From: Cricetibacter osteomyelitidis | GTDB taxonomy: Bacteria > Pseudomonadota > Gammaproteobacteria > Enterobacterales > Pasteurellaceae | Length of the DNA stretch: 64,000 nt | Assembly (NCBI RefSeq): GCF_004340985.1 | Contig: NZ_SLYB01000001.1 | Location: forward strand, 1-64,000 | Direction: 5' to 3' | Shown: positions 43,222 through 52,280 of the stretch, in pieces | How positions within the stretch are numbered: the first letter of the stretch is position 1 | Layout: each line of letters begins with the position of its first letter | Notes under the pieces: model-generated | What the model was told of the DNA's origin: nothing | The model's database searches: none | The model's input: only the letters and a program-made list of their open reading frames with translations | Position numbers and translations under genes: made by a program

Positions 43222-44463
43222 ATGATGTCTATTAATTTATCTCGTGTGCAGTCCATTATCGAAAATCTCGCAGGTATTTCTGCGGAAAAAGCAGCGTTAA
43301 CTCGCTTGGCATTCAGTTCACAAGATGCGGAAGCTCATCGTTATCTTATTGAATTATGTAAACCATATGATTTAACGATACGTACTGATGAAATAGGGAA
43401 TTTATTTATTCGTAAAGCCGGTATTAATAATGATTTGCCTGCTGTCGCCTTTGGTTCACATATTGATACAGTCATCAATGCCGGTAAATTAGATGGACCT
43501 TTAGGTTCGGTCGGTGGACTGGAAATTTTATTTCAACTATGTGAACAACAGATTCAAACGCATTATCCTGTAGAATTGATCATTTTTATGTGTGAAGAAT
43601 CCAGCCGTTTTAATTATGCCACTTTAGGTAGCAAAGTGATGTGCGGCGTTACTAATCAAGAAAAGTTATCCGTTTTACGAGATAAACAAGGTAAAGGATT
43701 AAATCAGGCATTAGCGGAATATGGTCTGGATTTTAACCGGGTTAATCAGGCAAAACGTGAAGCAAAGGATTTTAAATGCTTCTTTGAACTACATATTGAA
43801 CAAGGTCCGCGTTTAGAAAATGAAGGTAAGACTATCGGTGTGGTAACCGGTATTGCCGCACCGATACGTTGCATTGTTAAAATTAAGGGGCAAGCGGATC
43901 ATTCCGGTGCAACGGCAATGCATTATCGACACGATGCTTTATTGGCCGGTGCGGAATTGGCATTAATCATTGAGCAGGCAGCTATTGATGCTGGACATGC
44001 TACGGTGGCGACGGTTGGGAATATGTCGGTTAAACCGGGCGTGATGAATGTGGTTCCCGGTGATTGCGAACTATTAGTGGATATTCGTGGTACGCATTCG
44101 GAAGCAAGAGAGTCCGTCTTTATTCGGCTACAAGAGAATATCGAAAAGATTGCAGCAAAACGTCAGGTTGTTATTGAGCTACAAGTGATTTCCAACGATC
44201 AGCCTGTTGTATTATCGCAGGAAATGGTAGAACAAATTAGTCAGGCTGCACGGGAATTAGATTACTCCTATGAAATTATGCCGAGCGGAGCAGGGCACGA
44301 TGCCATGCATATGGCAACACTTTGCCCGACAGGCATGATTTTTGTACCTTCTCATCGCGGGATTAGCCATAATCCTTTAGAATTTACCGATTGGAAAGAT
44401 ATTGAAGCGGGCATTAAGGTATTGCAAAAAGTCGTATTGGAGCAGGCGGAGGTAGTAGATTAA
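43222..44463 (+). CDS. M20-family amidase (carbamoylase / allantoate amidohydrolase type)
   Basis: Hydantoinase/carbamoylase-type amidohydrolase of 413 aa. Probable metal ligands are His in GSHIDTV (near residue 80), Asp in GKLDGPLG, Glu in MCEESSRF, His in FELHIEQGPRLE and His in SHRGISHNPLE. The dimerisation domain carries GQADHSGATAMHYRHD. The family includes N-carbamoyl-amino-acid hydrolases, allantoate amidohydrolases and ureidoglycolate hydrolases. No allantoin or hydantoin pathway gene is nearby, so the substrate is open. Two consecutive ATGs (43222, 43225) follow a GGGGG ribosome site. It converges with the AbgA-like gene. Confidence 0.88.
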   Translation: MMSINLSRVQSIIENLAGISAEKAALTRLAFSSQDAEAHRYLIELCKPYDLTIRTDEIGNLFIRKAGINNDLPAVAFGSHIDTVINAGKLDGPLGSVGGLEILFQLCEQQIQTHYPVELIIFMCEESSRFNYATLGSKVMCGVTNQEKLSVLRDKQGKGLNQALAEYGLDFNRVNQAKREAKDFKCFFELHIEQGPRLENEGKTIGVVTGIAAPIRCIVKIKGQADHSGATAMHYRHDALLAGAELALIIEQAAIDAGHATVATVGNMSVKPGVMNVVPGDCELLVDIRGTHSEARESVFIRLQENIEKIAAKRQVVIELQVISNDQPVVLSQEMVEQISQAARELDYSYEIMPSGAGHDAMHMATLCPTGMIFVPSHRGISHNPLEFTDWKDIEAGIKVLQKVVLEQAEVVD

Positions 44464-44519
44464 TCTTTGAATAAGCAATAAATCCGGCGTAATGGACAAA
44501 AATCCCATACACCTAAATG

Positions 44520-44548
44520 AAAAGTGCGGTAGAATTTACCGCACTTTT
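44520..44548. terminator. Uptake-signal pair shared by convergent genes
   Basis: AAAAGTGCGGTA (44520-44531) and TACCGCACTTTT (44537-44548) form a 12-bp stem between the two hydrolase genes. Confidence 0.85.
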
Positions 44549-44556
44549 GCTTCCGT

Positions 44557-45828
44557 TTAATGCAATAACCGTTTTACTAATTCCGTATAAATATTCACAC
44601 CAGTTAATAATTGGTTTTCATCGAAATCAAATTCGGCTTGATGATGTCCCGCAGTACGATCCGCACCAATAATGAAATAAATGGCTTTTCCGCCATGTTC
44701 TTGTACACGTCGTCCCAAGATGGTGGCATCTTCGCTCGCATTAAACATATAATCCGCGTGACTATTATGTACTTGTGGTTGTTCTAATGCGATTTCTTCA
44801 ACTAATTGAACGAGTTCTGTGTCATTGTTCATATCTACCGCTTCGCCCATGATTTCCGTTTCATAGCCCAGGTTAAAACTTATGGCAATGCCTTTTGCCA
44901 TTTGCATGACTTGTTCGACCATATATTCATTAATGACTTTGTTTTCGCCGCGAACTTCCAATTGAATTTCTGCATTAACCGGGATCACATTACGACCTTC
45001 ACCGGCTTTTAATACACCGACATTAATTCGACTCATACCTTCTCCGTGTCGTGCTATAGCATGAAATTGAGTTACCGCATGAGCTGCGGCAAGTAACGCA
45101 TGGCGACCTAAATGTGGCGCTGCGCCGGCGTGTGCCGGTTTTCCAGTGTAACGAATATCAATTTTGGTGGTAGAAAGAAAGTTTTTAGGATTCGGAATCA
45201 CTGTACCGCTATCTGCACAGAAACTGATATGGGAAGCTGCAAAATAATCCGCATCATCAATAATGCCGCTGGCTGCAATAGCAGAGGCACCTCGAACGCC
45301 TTCTTCTGCAGGCTGAAATACGATTTTGACTTTTCCGCAAAGTTTATCTTTGTTTTGTGAGATCCAACGTGCGGTCGCTAATCCGATAGTGATATGGGCA
45401 TCGTGTCCGCAGGCGTGCATAAAGCCTTTATTGAGAGAAGCAAAGCCTAATTGATTGGGTTTGTGTTGCGGATCATCTGTTTCCGTAACGTTAACGCAAT
45501 CAATATCAAAACGCAATGCAACAGTTTTGCCCGGTTTACCGGAATCAAAAACAGCCACACAGCCGGTGTAGCCGTCCATTTTTTCCAGCCACTTGCTATT
45601 GGCACCGTAAGCAATGGCATTGGCATAACCTTTTTCCACTTCTGCGATTTTACGTCCCCGCACAAAATCCGGATTAATAATTTGCTTACCAAGTAGAATT
45701 TCAAATCCCATTTCATCTAAATAATCGGCAATGCGGCTTGTTGTCCAAAATTCTGTCCAACCTATTTCGGGAAAGCGGTGAAATTCTCTTCGCCATTCAA
45801 TTAATTGTGCTAATTCAGTATTCATCAT
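44557..45828 (-). CDS. AbgA-like M20 amidohydrolase (aminobenzoyl-glutamate hydrolase subunit A type)
   Basis: Resembles E. coli AbgA along most of its 423 aa: WRREFHRFPEIGWTEF at the start, FMHACGHDAHITIGLA near residue 145 (metal-binding Cys/His), FQPAEEGVRGASAIAASG near 180, KPAHAGAAPHLGRHALLAAA near 240 and a C-terminal TAGHHQAEFDFDE. E. coli AbgA works with AbgB on p-aminobenzoyl-glutamate imported by AbgT. No abgB or abgT is present here; the neighbours are a DcuC-family carrier and pepE. The substrate may therefore be another N-acyl or peptidyl amino acid. The start at 45828 follows GAGGAAA; a second ATG follows directly. Confidence 0.85.
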   Translation of the reverse strand: MMNTELAQLIEWRREFHRFPEIGWTEFWTTSRIADYLDEMGFEILLGKQIINPDFVRGRKIAEVEKGYANAIAYGANSKWLEKMDGYTGCVAVFDSGKPGKTVALRFDIDCVNVTETDDPQHKPNQLGFASLNKGFMHACGHDAHITIGLATARWISQNKDKLCGKVKIVFQPAEEGVRGASAIAASGIIDDADYFAASHISFCADSGTVIPNPKNFLSTTKIDIRYTGKPAHAGAAPHLGRHALLAAAHAVTQFHAIARHGEGMSRINVGVLKAGEGRNVIPVNAEIQLEVRGENKVINEYMVEQVMQMAKGIAISFNLGYETEIMGEAVDMNNDTELVQLVEEIALEQPQVHNSHADYMFNASEDATILGRRVQEHGGKAIYFIIGADRTAGHHQAEFDFDENQLLTGVNIYTELVKRLLH

Positions 45829-45866
45829 CAATTTCCTCAAATAAATAGAAAACTTGTTGAAAATGC

Positions 45867-45901
45867 ACCGCACTTTATTGGAATTTAACCCAAAGTGCGG
45901 T
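45867..45901. repeat. Outward-facing uptake-signal pair
   Basis: ACCGCACTTT (45867-45876) and AAAGTGCGGT (45892-45901) lie between the DcuC-like and AbgA-like genes. The hairpin may attenuate transcription inside the operon. Confidence 0.7.
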
Positions 45902-45917
45902 TATTTTTATGGTTTTT

Positions 45918-47210
45918 TTACAGCATAAATAATGTAAGGAATAGCGTGGCCAAAATCATTCCCGGGGCGGTACGTTTCACCATTTCTACCGGGCTTACCA
46001 TGGCAAGCCCCGCGCATACGATAGTTACACCGGCAATTGGTGAAGCAGTACGTCCGATAGCACCGGCAATGGCTGCACCCATGCCAAGATTGACGTGGGT
46101 ATAACCTAATTCAACCGCATGTGGTGTTACCGCAGTATTAAAGGCGATAGCCGCTGCATCACCGGAACCGGTAATTAATCCCATTAAGAATGGACCAATG
46201 GTGGCTCCCCAGCGTACAAATTCGTTTGAATGTTTCAAAAACTCAATGGCGGAATCCACGGCTCCGGTAGATTTTAATCCGGCTACGAATACGCTGGCGG
46301 CAATGATGATCCCTAATACATTAGCATAGGCATTGCCCATTCCGTCAAAAAATTCTTGTGTGATTTTTACCGGAGAAATACGGGTGACGGCAATGCCGTA
46401 AATCGCACCGATTAACATGGCTTGCGGCACGCCCATTTTAGTCCATTCAAGTCCCGGAATTTGTTGTAATGATGTACCGCCGATAACTAAGATAATTAAA
46501 GGCACTAATGGCGCTAAGGCATAAAAAATATTTACTTTTTTCACTTGAGCTTCAGCTTCTTTATTTTTTTCGCGATAAGCTTGACGGAATTGTTCGCCGT
46601 AGTCTTTTAATAAAATCGCTAAGATTGTCAGCACTGCCGCACCGATAGCGCCGGCAATCATAGTATAAGGTGCGTGTGAAAGATTAACTTCGGTGATGGT
46701 TAAACCGGACATTTCACTGATCATTGCAGAATGTGATGAGCCCGGACTCATCATGGAACCGAATGTGCCCGCAAGAATAGCAGCCCCTGCCATTGCCGGG
46801 CGAACTCCCGCTCCCATTAATACCGGAATTAATGTGGCACCGACGGCAGCCGCACAGCCTGCTGCGGAAGGAATAGCGATATTAATAAAGAAGGTGATAA
46901 TGGTGGCAATAGGAATAAGTAAAAATTTCAAACCACTGAGCGGTTTAGTGAGTAAATGCACCAAGTGAGTGTCGCATTGAGTATATTTCATTACATAAGC
47001 AAAACCCATACTGGAGCAGATAGCCATAATTAATCCGCCGGATGTCATACTTTTAGCAAAGGCATCTAAAGCACCCATTGGATTTAGCGTAATCAGGGAC
47101 ATAATTAAACCGATACCAATCAGCACGGTACGGGTTTCGTATTTCTTGATTAATAAATAGATAGTAACAATAATCCCTAAAATTGCTACGATAGATTTTA
47201 ATTCAGTCAT
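45918..47210 (-). CDS. DcuC-family C4-dicarboxylate/peptide-type carrier
   Basis: A 430-aa inner-membrane carrier with about 11-12 hydrophobic segments. It aligns with DcuC in PSAAGCAAAVGATLIPVLMGAGV near residue 113, LITGSGDAAAIAFNTAVTPHA near 340 and, at the C-terminus, GRTASPIAGVTIVCAGLAMVSPVEMVKRTAPG. DcuC proteins exchange or export C4-dicarboxylates in enteric bacteria. Here, between pepE and an AbgA-like hydrolase (12-bp gap to pepE), it may import the substrate of those enzymes or exchange the aspartate or dicarboxylate they release. That link is inference. Confidence 0.82.
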   Translation of the reverse strand: MTELKSIVAILGIIVTIYLLIKKYETRTVLIGIGLIMSLITLNPMGALDAFAKSMTSGGLIMAICSSMGFAYVMKYTQCDTHLVHLLTKPLSGLKFLLIPIATIITFFINIAIPSAAGCAAAVGATLIPVLMGAGVRPAMAGAAILAGTFGSMMSPGSSHSAMISEMSGLTITEVNLSHAPYTMIAGAIGAAVLTILAILLKDYGEQFRQAYREKNKEAEAQVKKVNIFYALAPLVPLIILVIGGTSLQQIPGLEWTKMGVPQAMLIGAIYGIAVTRISPVKITQEFFDGMGNAYANVLGIIIAASVFVAGLKSTGAVDSAIEFLKHSNEFVRWGATIGPFLMGLITGSGDAAAIAFNTAVTPHAVELGYTHVNLGMGAAIAGAIGRTASPIAGVTIVCAGLAMVSPVEMVKRTAPGMILATLFLTLFML

Positions 47211-47221
47211 GGTAACCAGCC

Positions 47222-47926
47222 TTAGTATATAAATGTTGAATTAGTTGTAATAGTGGTTAATTGCATGTTTTCGCTAAAACGTAAAATATCTTGTTCGCCT
47301 AATATTGTCGCCTGCTCGCCTATAATATGTAATGCGGTACCTTCGGGCAAGGCATAGACAAGTGCGGTCGGATTTACAATTAAAAATTCGGTTAAACGTT
47401 CTTCCCGACTTTCGCCATTATGTCCTTGCATTTTGCCGGAAATAAAATGCGGATTAATTTGGTGAGGGAATAGGTTTAACGCATTAAAAGAAGGAGGATA
47501 AGTAATAGGCATATCATTGGTGGTCATTATGCTGCTACCCGCAATATTTGCACCGGCACTCCAACCAAAGTACGGTGTTCCCGCATTGACTTTCTCTTGA
47601 ATAGGTTCTAATAATTGATGTTCATATAGCTGCTTTAATAGACAAAAGGTATTGCCGCCGCCTACTGCAATCACATCCGCTTGTTCGATAATATCCCAAT
47701 GCCGCTTGCCGTGATGGACAGAAATAATTTCCATATTCAAGCAAGAAAGTGCTTCTTGTACGTTTTTCTCATATTCGTCATAAGATCGGCGTACACCCGC
47801 ATAAGGAATAAATGCCATTCTTTTGCCTTGATAATCGGCTAAAAATTGTTGTAGCCAAGGAATTGTATGGACTAAATAACCGGTATCTTTATATTTCGAG
47901 CCGCTCATCAATAACATTTTTTTCAT
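47222..47926 (-). CDS. pepE: Peptidase E (alpha-aspartyl dipeptidase)
   Basis: S51-family serine peptidase that cleaves Asp-X dipeptides. The nucleophile elbow is [12 protein letters not shown] near residue 120, the [12 protein letters not shown] segment is near 85, and [27 protein letters not shown] matches PepE. The ATG at 47926 (234 aa) follows GGAG. An ATG four codons upstream would place that GGAG inside the gene. First gene of the minus-strand unit pepE, DcuC-like, AbgA-like. Confidence 0.92.
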   Translation of the reverse strand: MKKMLLMSGSKYKDTGYLVHTIPWLQQFLADYQGKRMAFIPYAGVRRSYDEYEKNVQEALSCLNMEIISVHHGKRHWDIIEQADVIAVGGGNTFCLLKQLYEHQLLEPIQEKVNAGTPYFGWSAGANIAGSSIMTTNDMPITYPPSFNALNLFPHQINPHFISGKMQGHNGESREERLTEFLIVNPTALVYALPEGTALHIIGEQATILGEQDILRFSENMQLTTITTNSTFIY

Positions 47927-47959
47927 TTTATTCTCCATTGTCGTTATTTAATTACGTGT

Positions 47960-48025
47960 ATTATATTATAAGATCAAAGAGTTAATTCTGATGAAAATGC
48001 CATTCCGTGACAATGGTCACAAAAA
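47960..48025 (-). promoter_or_regulatory. pepE operon promoter with CRP-type site
   Basis: TATAAT is present twice, overlapping (47970-47965 and 47965-47960, minus strand), with no good -35. The palindrome CGTGACAATGGTCACA (48006-48021) matches the CRP half-sites at 9 of 10 positions. It would lie near -60 or -55, where CRP activates class-I promoters. It is embedded in the 38-bp block shared with the amidase gene. Confidence 0.65.
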
Positions 48026-48064
48026 TAATTTTCGAATAGACGGAAATATCGCAACGATGTGGGG

Positions 48065-48093
48065 AAAAGTGCGGTAGATTTCACCGCACTTTT
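48065..48093. terminator. Uptake-signal terminator of the HAD gene
   Basis: AAAAGTGCGGT (48065-48075) and ACCGCACTTTT (48083-48093), just downstream of the minus-strand stop. Confidence 0.85.
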
Positions 48094-48098
48094 GCGGT

Positions 48099-48758
48099 TT
48101 AGAGGGTTTTGATAATGGCTAAAATTTCAAGCATGTCTTTGCCTTTATAATCCGCTAAAGATTGATCAATGTCCATTCGGGTTTCTTCGTAGGCGATGAC
48201 GTTAATATTGGCTTTTTTGGCGGCAATAATGCCATAATAGGAATCTTCAACAGCCACGGCATTTTCTGCTGAAACGCCTAATGTTTCTAAAGTATGCAAA
48301 TAGATTTCAGGATGGGGTTTACTTTGAGCAAATTGTTCGCCGCTGACAATATAATCAAACTCATCAAAAATCCCGCAAGCAGTCAAAATATTGCGAATAT
48401 GTTCAAAGGCGGACGATGATGCCACGGCAATTTTAATATTATTCGCCTTGGCATATTGGATGATCTGTTTGATATCTTTACGAAAAATGGTTTGATAATC
48501 AATATTATCGAAAATATTATGAAAGAAAACCTGATAGCGAGCACGAATTTCATCCAAAGGCAAAGATGAACCGCTCAAGCGTTTTATAATTTCCGGAATA
48601 TCTTTCAACGATTTTCCTGCCACTTCGGAATATTCTTTGTGTGTAATCGGATTATTGTGCTCTTGAATGCCACGAATAAAATCTTTTTGTAATGCAAATT
48701 CAACATATTCCGTATCAACGATTACACCATCCATATCGAAAATAATGGCTTGTAGCAT
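48099..48758 (-). CDS. HAD-superfamily phosphatase/phosphomutase (beta-phosphoglucomutase-like)
   Basis: Subfamily IA HAD hydrolase of 219 aa. Motif I is IIFDMDGVIVDTE (Asp8 nucleophile, Asp10), motif II the Ser in IAVASSSAFEH near residue 113, motif III the Lys in QSKPHPEIY near 146, and motif IV VEDSYYGIIAAKKA near 170. The helical cap between motifs I and II fits the beta-phosphoglucomutase/YniC group. The substrate cannot be read from the sequence. It lies 62 bp downstream of guaB, with a terminator between them. Confidence 0.85.
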   Translation of the reverse strand: MLQAIIFDMDGVIVDTEYVEFALQKDFIRGIQEHNNPITHKEYSEVAGKSLKDIPEIIKRLSGSSLPLDEIRARYQVFFHNIFDNIDYQTIFRKDIKQIIQYAKANNIKIAVASSSAFEHIRNILTACGIFDEFDYIVSGEQFAQSKPHPEIYLHTLETLGVSAENAVAVEDSYYGIIAAKKANINVIAYEETRMDIDQSLADYKGKDMLEILAIIKTL

Positions 48759-48773
48759 AAATATTCCTTATAA

Positions 48774-48805
48774 AAAACCGAACTGCAAGGATACAGTTCG
48801 GTTTT
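48774..48805 (-). terminator. Terminator of guaB
   Basis: AAAACCGAACTG (48774-48785) and CAGTTCGGTTTT (48794-48805) form a 12-bp perfect stem with an 8-nt loop. Confidence 0.88.
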
Positions 48806-48819
48806 ATCGTTATATTAAA

Positions 48820-50286
48820 TTAATTTCCCACCTGATAATTCGGTGCTTCTTTGGTGATGGTTACATCGTGTACGTGACTTTCTTTGATACCCGCACCGCT
48901 AATACGTACAAATTGTGCTTTGGTGCGTAATTCTTCGATAGTGGCACAGCCCGTTAATCCCATACAAGAACGCAAGCCGCCCATTTGTTGGTGGATGATG
49001 TCTTTTAGGAAACCTTTATAAGGAATACGACCTTCAATACCTTCCGGCACTAATTTATCTGCGGCGTTATCGGATTGGAAATAACGGTCGCTTGAGCCTT
49101 TGCTCATTGCTCCTAAAGACCCCATACCGCGATAGGCTTTGAAAGCACGGCCTTGGTATAATTCGATTTCACCCGGTGCTTCCTCTGTACCCGCAAACAT
49201 TGACCCCACCATCACGCAGGATGCACCGGCTGCAATAGCTTTGGCAATATCGCCGGAATAACGAATACCACCGTCGGCAATCACCGGAATGCCCCGTTCT
49301 TTTAATGCCGCTGCCGCATCAGAAATTGCGGTGATTTGCGGTACACCAACACCGGTAACAATACGGGTGGTACAAATAGAACCCGGACCGATACCGATTT
49401 TCACCGCACTTGCACCGGCATCCGCAAGCGCAATTGCACCGTCGGCAGTTGCAACATTACCTGCGATAATCGGTAGATTTGGATATTTCGCACGAGTTTC
49501 ACGCACACGTTGTAATACTCCTTCGGAATGACCGTGTGATGAATCAATCAATAATACATCAACACCTGCTTGCACTAATGCTTCGATACGCTCTTCATTG
49601 CCCGCACCGGCTCCCACTGCCGCACCTACGCGTAAACGGCCGAATTCGTCTTTACAGGCATTCGGTTTTTGTTCCGCTTTTTGATAGTCTTTCAGAGTAA
49701 TCATGCCTTTCAATTTAAAGCCGTCATCAACCACTAATACTTTTTCAATGCGATGTTCGTGCATTAAATGGAAAATTTCTTGGCGGGAAGCCTCCGGTTT
49801 AACGGTTACTAAACGTGCTTTAGGTGTCATAACTTGTTCAACGGTTTTAGATAAATCGGAAACGAAACGCGTATCACGACCGGTGATAATACCTACTAAT
49901 TCACCGTTTTCTTCCGTCACAGGATAACCGGCAAAACCGTTTTTCTTCGTGATTTCAGCTAATTCGGCTAACGTTAAATTCGGACGAACGGTTACCGGTT
50001 CGGATACGATACCGCTTTCAAATTTTTTCACACGACGTACGCGATCGGCTTGGCGTTCGATAGACATATTTTTATGGATAAAACCGATACCGCCTTCTTG
50101 AGCCAATGATATAGCCAATCTTGCCTCGGTTACGGTATCCATTGCCGCGGAAAGCATAGGAATATTTAAACGAATTTCTTTGGTTAATTGTGTTGACAGG
50201 GTTGCTGTATTTGGCAGAACGGTTGAGTGAGCAGGGACGAGCAAAACGTCGTCAAAAGTGAGTGCTTCTTTGATGATTCTAAGCAT
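48820..50286 (-). CDS. guaB: Inosine-5'-monophosphate dehydrogenase
   Basis: Oxidises IMP to XMP, the committed step of GMP synthesis. The TIM barrel starts [13 protein letters not shown], interrupted by two CBS domains (about residues 92-205). The catalytic loop is [17 protein letters not shown] with Cys near 304, and the mobile flap [10 protein letters not shown] is near 410. The ATG at 50286 gives 488 aa, the usual length; an upstream in-frame ATG adds 23 unsupported residues and would overlap the promoter. guaA is not adjacent. It is divergent from birA. Confidence 0.96.
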   Translation of the reverse strand: MLRIIKEALTFDDVLLVPAHSTVLPNTATLSTQLTKEIRLNIPMLSAAMDTVTEARLAISLAQEGGIGFIHKNMSIERQADRVRRVKKFESGIVSEPVTVRPNLTLAELAEITKKNGFAGYPVTEENGELVGIITGRDTRFVSDLSKTVEQVMTPKARLVTVKPEASRQEIFHLMHEHRIEKVLVVDDGFKLKGMITLKDYQKAEQKPNACKDEFGRLRVGAAVGAGAGNEERIEALVQAGVDVLLIDSSHGHSEGVLQRVRETRAKYPNLPIIAGNVATADGAIALADAGASAVKIGIGPGSICTTRIVTGVGVPQITAISDAAAALKERGIPVIADGGIRYSGDIAKAIAAGASCVMVGSMFAGTEEAPGEIELYQGRAFKAYRGMGSLGAMSKGSSDRYFQSDNAADKLVPEGIEGRIPYKGFLKDIIHQQMGGLRSCMGLTGCATIEELRTKAQFVRISGAGIKESHVHDVTITKEAPNYQVGN

Positions 50287-50326
50287 TGCAATATCTCTCG
50301 TGTAAGTTAAAAAATATTGCGGACGG

Positions 50327-50355
50327 ATTGTACACGTATCAAACCCGTTTAGCAA
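50327..50355 (-). promoter_or_regulatory. guaB promoter
   Basis: On the minus strand, TTGCTA (50355-50350), a 17-bp spacer and TACAAT (50332-50327). Confidence 0.6.
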
Positions 50356-50417
50356 TAGAATTTTTTTGTTTTTTTGATATGATAGTGCGGTCGTTTTTTC
50401 AAAAATTTAGCGTTTGT

Positions 50418-51182
50418 ATGCAACCACTTGATTCTCAATTTTTATCTATCGCACTTTTGCCTAATCCGGTAATTGTGTTTAACAGCATTGATTCAACCAA
50501 TGAATATTTATTGACTCATTTAGCAGATTTACCGAAAGGTTCACTGTGTTTGGCGGAAGAACAAACCGCAGGGCGCGGACGGCGTGGACGAGCATGGAAA
50601 TCACCTTTCGGCGGACAAATTATTATGAGTTTATATTGGACATTCGATCCCGGAAAATCCATTGAAGGAATGAGCTCCGTGATAGGTTTGGCGATTACCG
50701 ACAGCTTAAAACAAGCGGGAGCAACGGGCGTTGCAGTGAAATGGCCGAATGATATTTTATTAAACGGGCGTAAGTTAGCGGGCATCTTAGTGGAAATCAG
50801 TAACCATAAAAACGGTTTACTCAATGCAGTGATTGGTATCGGCATTAATTTATCCCTTGGTGAAAATCCCCCTATTGATCAAGCCTGGGCGGAACTTAAA
50901 GAAGTGTTGCCGAATTTAAATCGCAATCAACTTATTGTGAATATCACCAAAAATTTACACCGTTATTTAATCGAATTTGAACAGCAGGGCATCTCAGAAA
51001 ATCTACGTCAACAATGGTTTATGTCAGATTATTATTTAAATCAACCGGTTAATATCATCTCGGCACAACAAACCGTTTCAGGCATTGAGCGGGGAATAGA
51101 CGAAAAAGGCTATGTGTTAATTGAAACTTCCGGTGGATTGTTGAAATTTAATGGTGGGGAAGTGTCGTTACGGAAAAGGTAG
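50418..51182 (+). CDS. birA: Biotin-protein ligase without the DNA-binding domain
   Basis: Attaches biotin to the BCCP subunit of acetyl-CoA carboxylase. The catalytic core is complete: IDSTNEYLL, the biotinyl-AMP loop AGRGRRGRAWKSPFG, VKWPNDILLNGRKLAGILVE and the C-terminal SH3-like domain ending GGEVSLRKR. It begins at MQPLDSQ (50418, 254 aa). E. coli BirA has an N-terminal winged-helix of about 65 residues that represses the bio operon; nothing like it is seen here. The frame is open upstream to 50286, but that stretch ([17 protein letters not shown]) is not helix-turn-helix-like and overlaps the guaB start. Confidence 0.93.
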   Translation: MQPLDSQFLSIALLPNPVIVFNSIDSTNEYLLTHLADLPKGSLCLAEEQTAGRGRRGRAWKSPFGGQIIMSLYWTFDPGKSIEGMSSVIGLAITDSLKQAGATGVAVKWPNDILLNGRKLAGILVEISNHKNGLLNAVIGIGINLSLGENPPIDQAWAELKEVLPNLNRNQLIVNITKNLHRYLIEFEQQGISENLRQQWFMSDYYLNQPVNIISAQQTVSGIERGIDEKGYVLIETSGGLLKFNGGEVSLRKR

Positions 51183-51207
51183 AATTTTGAAAGTAAAATC
51201 ATGAAAA

Positions 51208-51672
51208 TTATAGATATAGCGCCATCACTACCGCATTTTCCCGTTTGCCATCCGGCAACGGATAGTAATTCTTGCGGATATCCACTTCGTTAAAGCCTAG
51301 TTTTTCATAGAGTTTCATTGCGGTGAGATTTGATTGACGAACTTCGAGCCATAAGGTTTGGATTCCTTTGGTTTTTAATTTGCTGATTAAGGCATTTAGT
51401 AATGATATGCCGAATCCTTTGCCCTGAAAAGCGGGATCGATGGCGATATTAAACAATGTCGCTTCATCCAGTACAAACTGGCAGATGGCAAAACCAACGA
51501 TACGGTGCTGCGGTGGCTGTGTTAATTTCAAATTCAAATAGCGTTCGCCTTGGTTGTTTTTTAAGGTTCCCATTGACCAAGGTACTAAATGTGCCGCTTG
51601 TTCGATTTCAAATAATCGTTCAAAATCTTGGGCTTCCACTGGGCTGACAGTCGGTTGAGAAGTATTCGACAT
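51208..51672 (-). CDS. rimI: Ribosomal protein S18 alanine N-acetyltransferase
   Basis: GNAT-family enzyme that acetylates the N-terminus of S18. The acetyl-CoA-binding motif is AIDPAFQGKGFGISLL near residue 80, with LWLEVRQSNLTAMKLYEKLGF and RKNYYPLPDGKRENAVVM downstream as in RimI. The start at 51672 (MSNTSQ, 154 aa) lies 2 bp after the holD stop. The longer frame into holD is a shadow. holD-rimI is the E. coli order. Confidence 0.92.
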   Translation of the reverse strand: MSNTSQPTVSPVEAQDFERLFEIEQAAHLVPWSMGTLKNNQGERYLNLKLTQPPQHRIVGFAICQFVLDEATLFNIAIDPAFQGKGFGISLLNALISKLKTKGIQTLWLEVRQSNLTAMKLYEKLGFNEVDIRKNYYPLPDGKRENAVVMALYL

Positions 51673-51674
51673 AG

Positions 51675-52100
51675 TTAATTGGTTTGTTGAGAGAGATAAT
51701 GCTGCATTTGTTGCCAAAGCCGGCGTTTGGCTTGTGTATTGTGGCAAAAATTGGCAACAGCAGGGGATTTCCACACCGTTGATGTGTTTTTTAATTGGGA
51801 TAAAGTGCGGTCGATTTTTTCCGAATTATCCGTTAAAAACCAGCAAATCACCGATTTATTGATATTCAAATGCTGAACTTGTTCAAAATCCAAACATAAA
51901 CCATTGCTTTCAGAGAGATTTAATGCAGTGAAAATATCTTTAAATAGCACCGCACTTTTATCAACAGGCTGATCTGCAATAATCACCAAGGCGGTATTTT
52001 CCGATAAAAATACTTGTACCACACCTTTCAATGCTTCCGGCCGATGCAGTTGCCATTGGGTGATGCCCATTTGTTGTAGCAGTAAATCGCGTTTCGTCAT
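51675..52100 (-). CDS. holD: DNA polymerase III psi subunit
   Basis: Psi links the clamp loader to chi and SSB. The 141-aa protein starts MTKRDLLLQQMGITQWQLHRP, the chi-binding N-terminal segment typical of HolD, followed by the psi core (LIIADQPV-like AALVIIADQP region and VICWFLTDN). The ATG at 52100 is preferred to one twelve codons upstream on homology. It is followed after 2 bp by rimI. Psi is poorly conserved, so the call leans on the N-terminus and gene order. Confidence 0.85.
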   Translation of the reverse strand: MTKRDLLLQQMGITQWQLHRPEALKGVVQVFLSENTALVIIADQPVDKSAVLFKDIFTALNLSESNGLCLDFEQVQHLNINKSVICWFLTDNSEKIDRTLSQLKNTSTVWKSPAVANFCHNTQAKRRLWQQMQHYLSQQTN

Positions 52101-52280
52101 TATTTTTTCCCAAAAATGAAGTGATATTTTAAACAATATCGCTTTATTTGTTAAATGTTATTTTACTAACTCTTTGGTTTGCTGTTGATAAATTTAATCA
52201 ATGTCCATAAAAATAACGCTAATTGCACAGGTTCTGCTGTTATAACCGTTTATTTGATTTTTTTTGGAGATAAGGATAGA

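Noticed and set aside
44557-45828. AbgA-like gene as a standard abgAB-abgT system
   Set aside because: No AbgB or AbgT homologue is present; the adjacent carrier belongs to the DcuC family.
50287-50417. Upstream extensions of guaB and birA
   Set aside because: The two extensions overlap each other across the divergent promoter and match nothing in either family.
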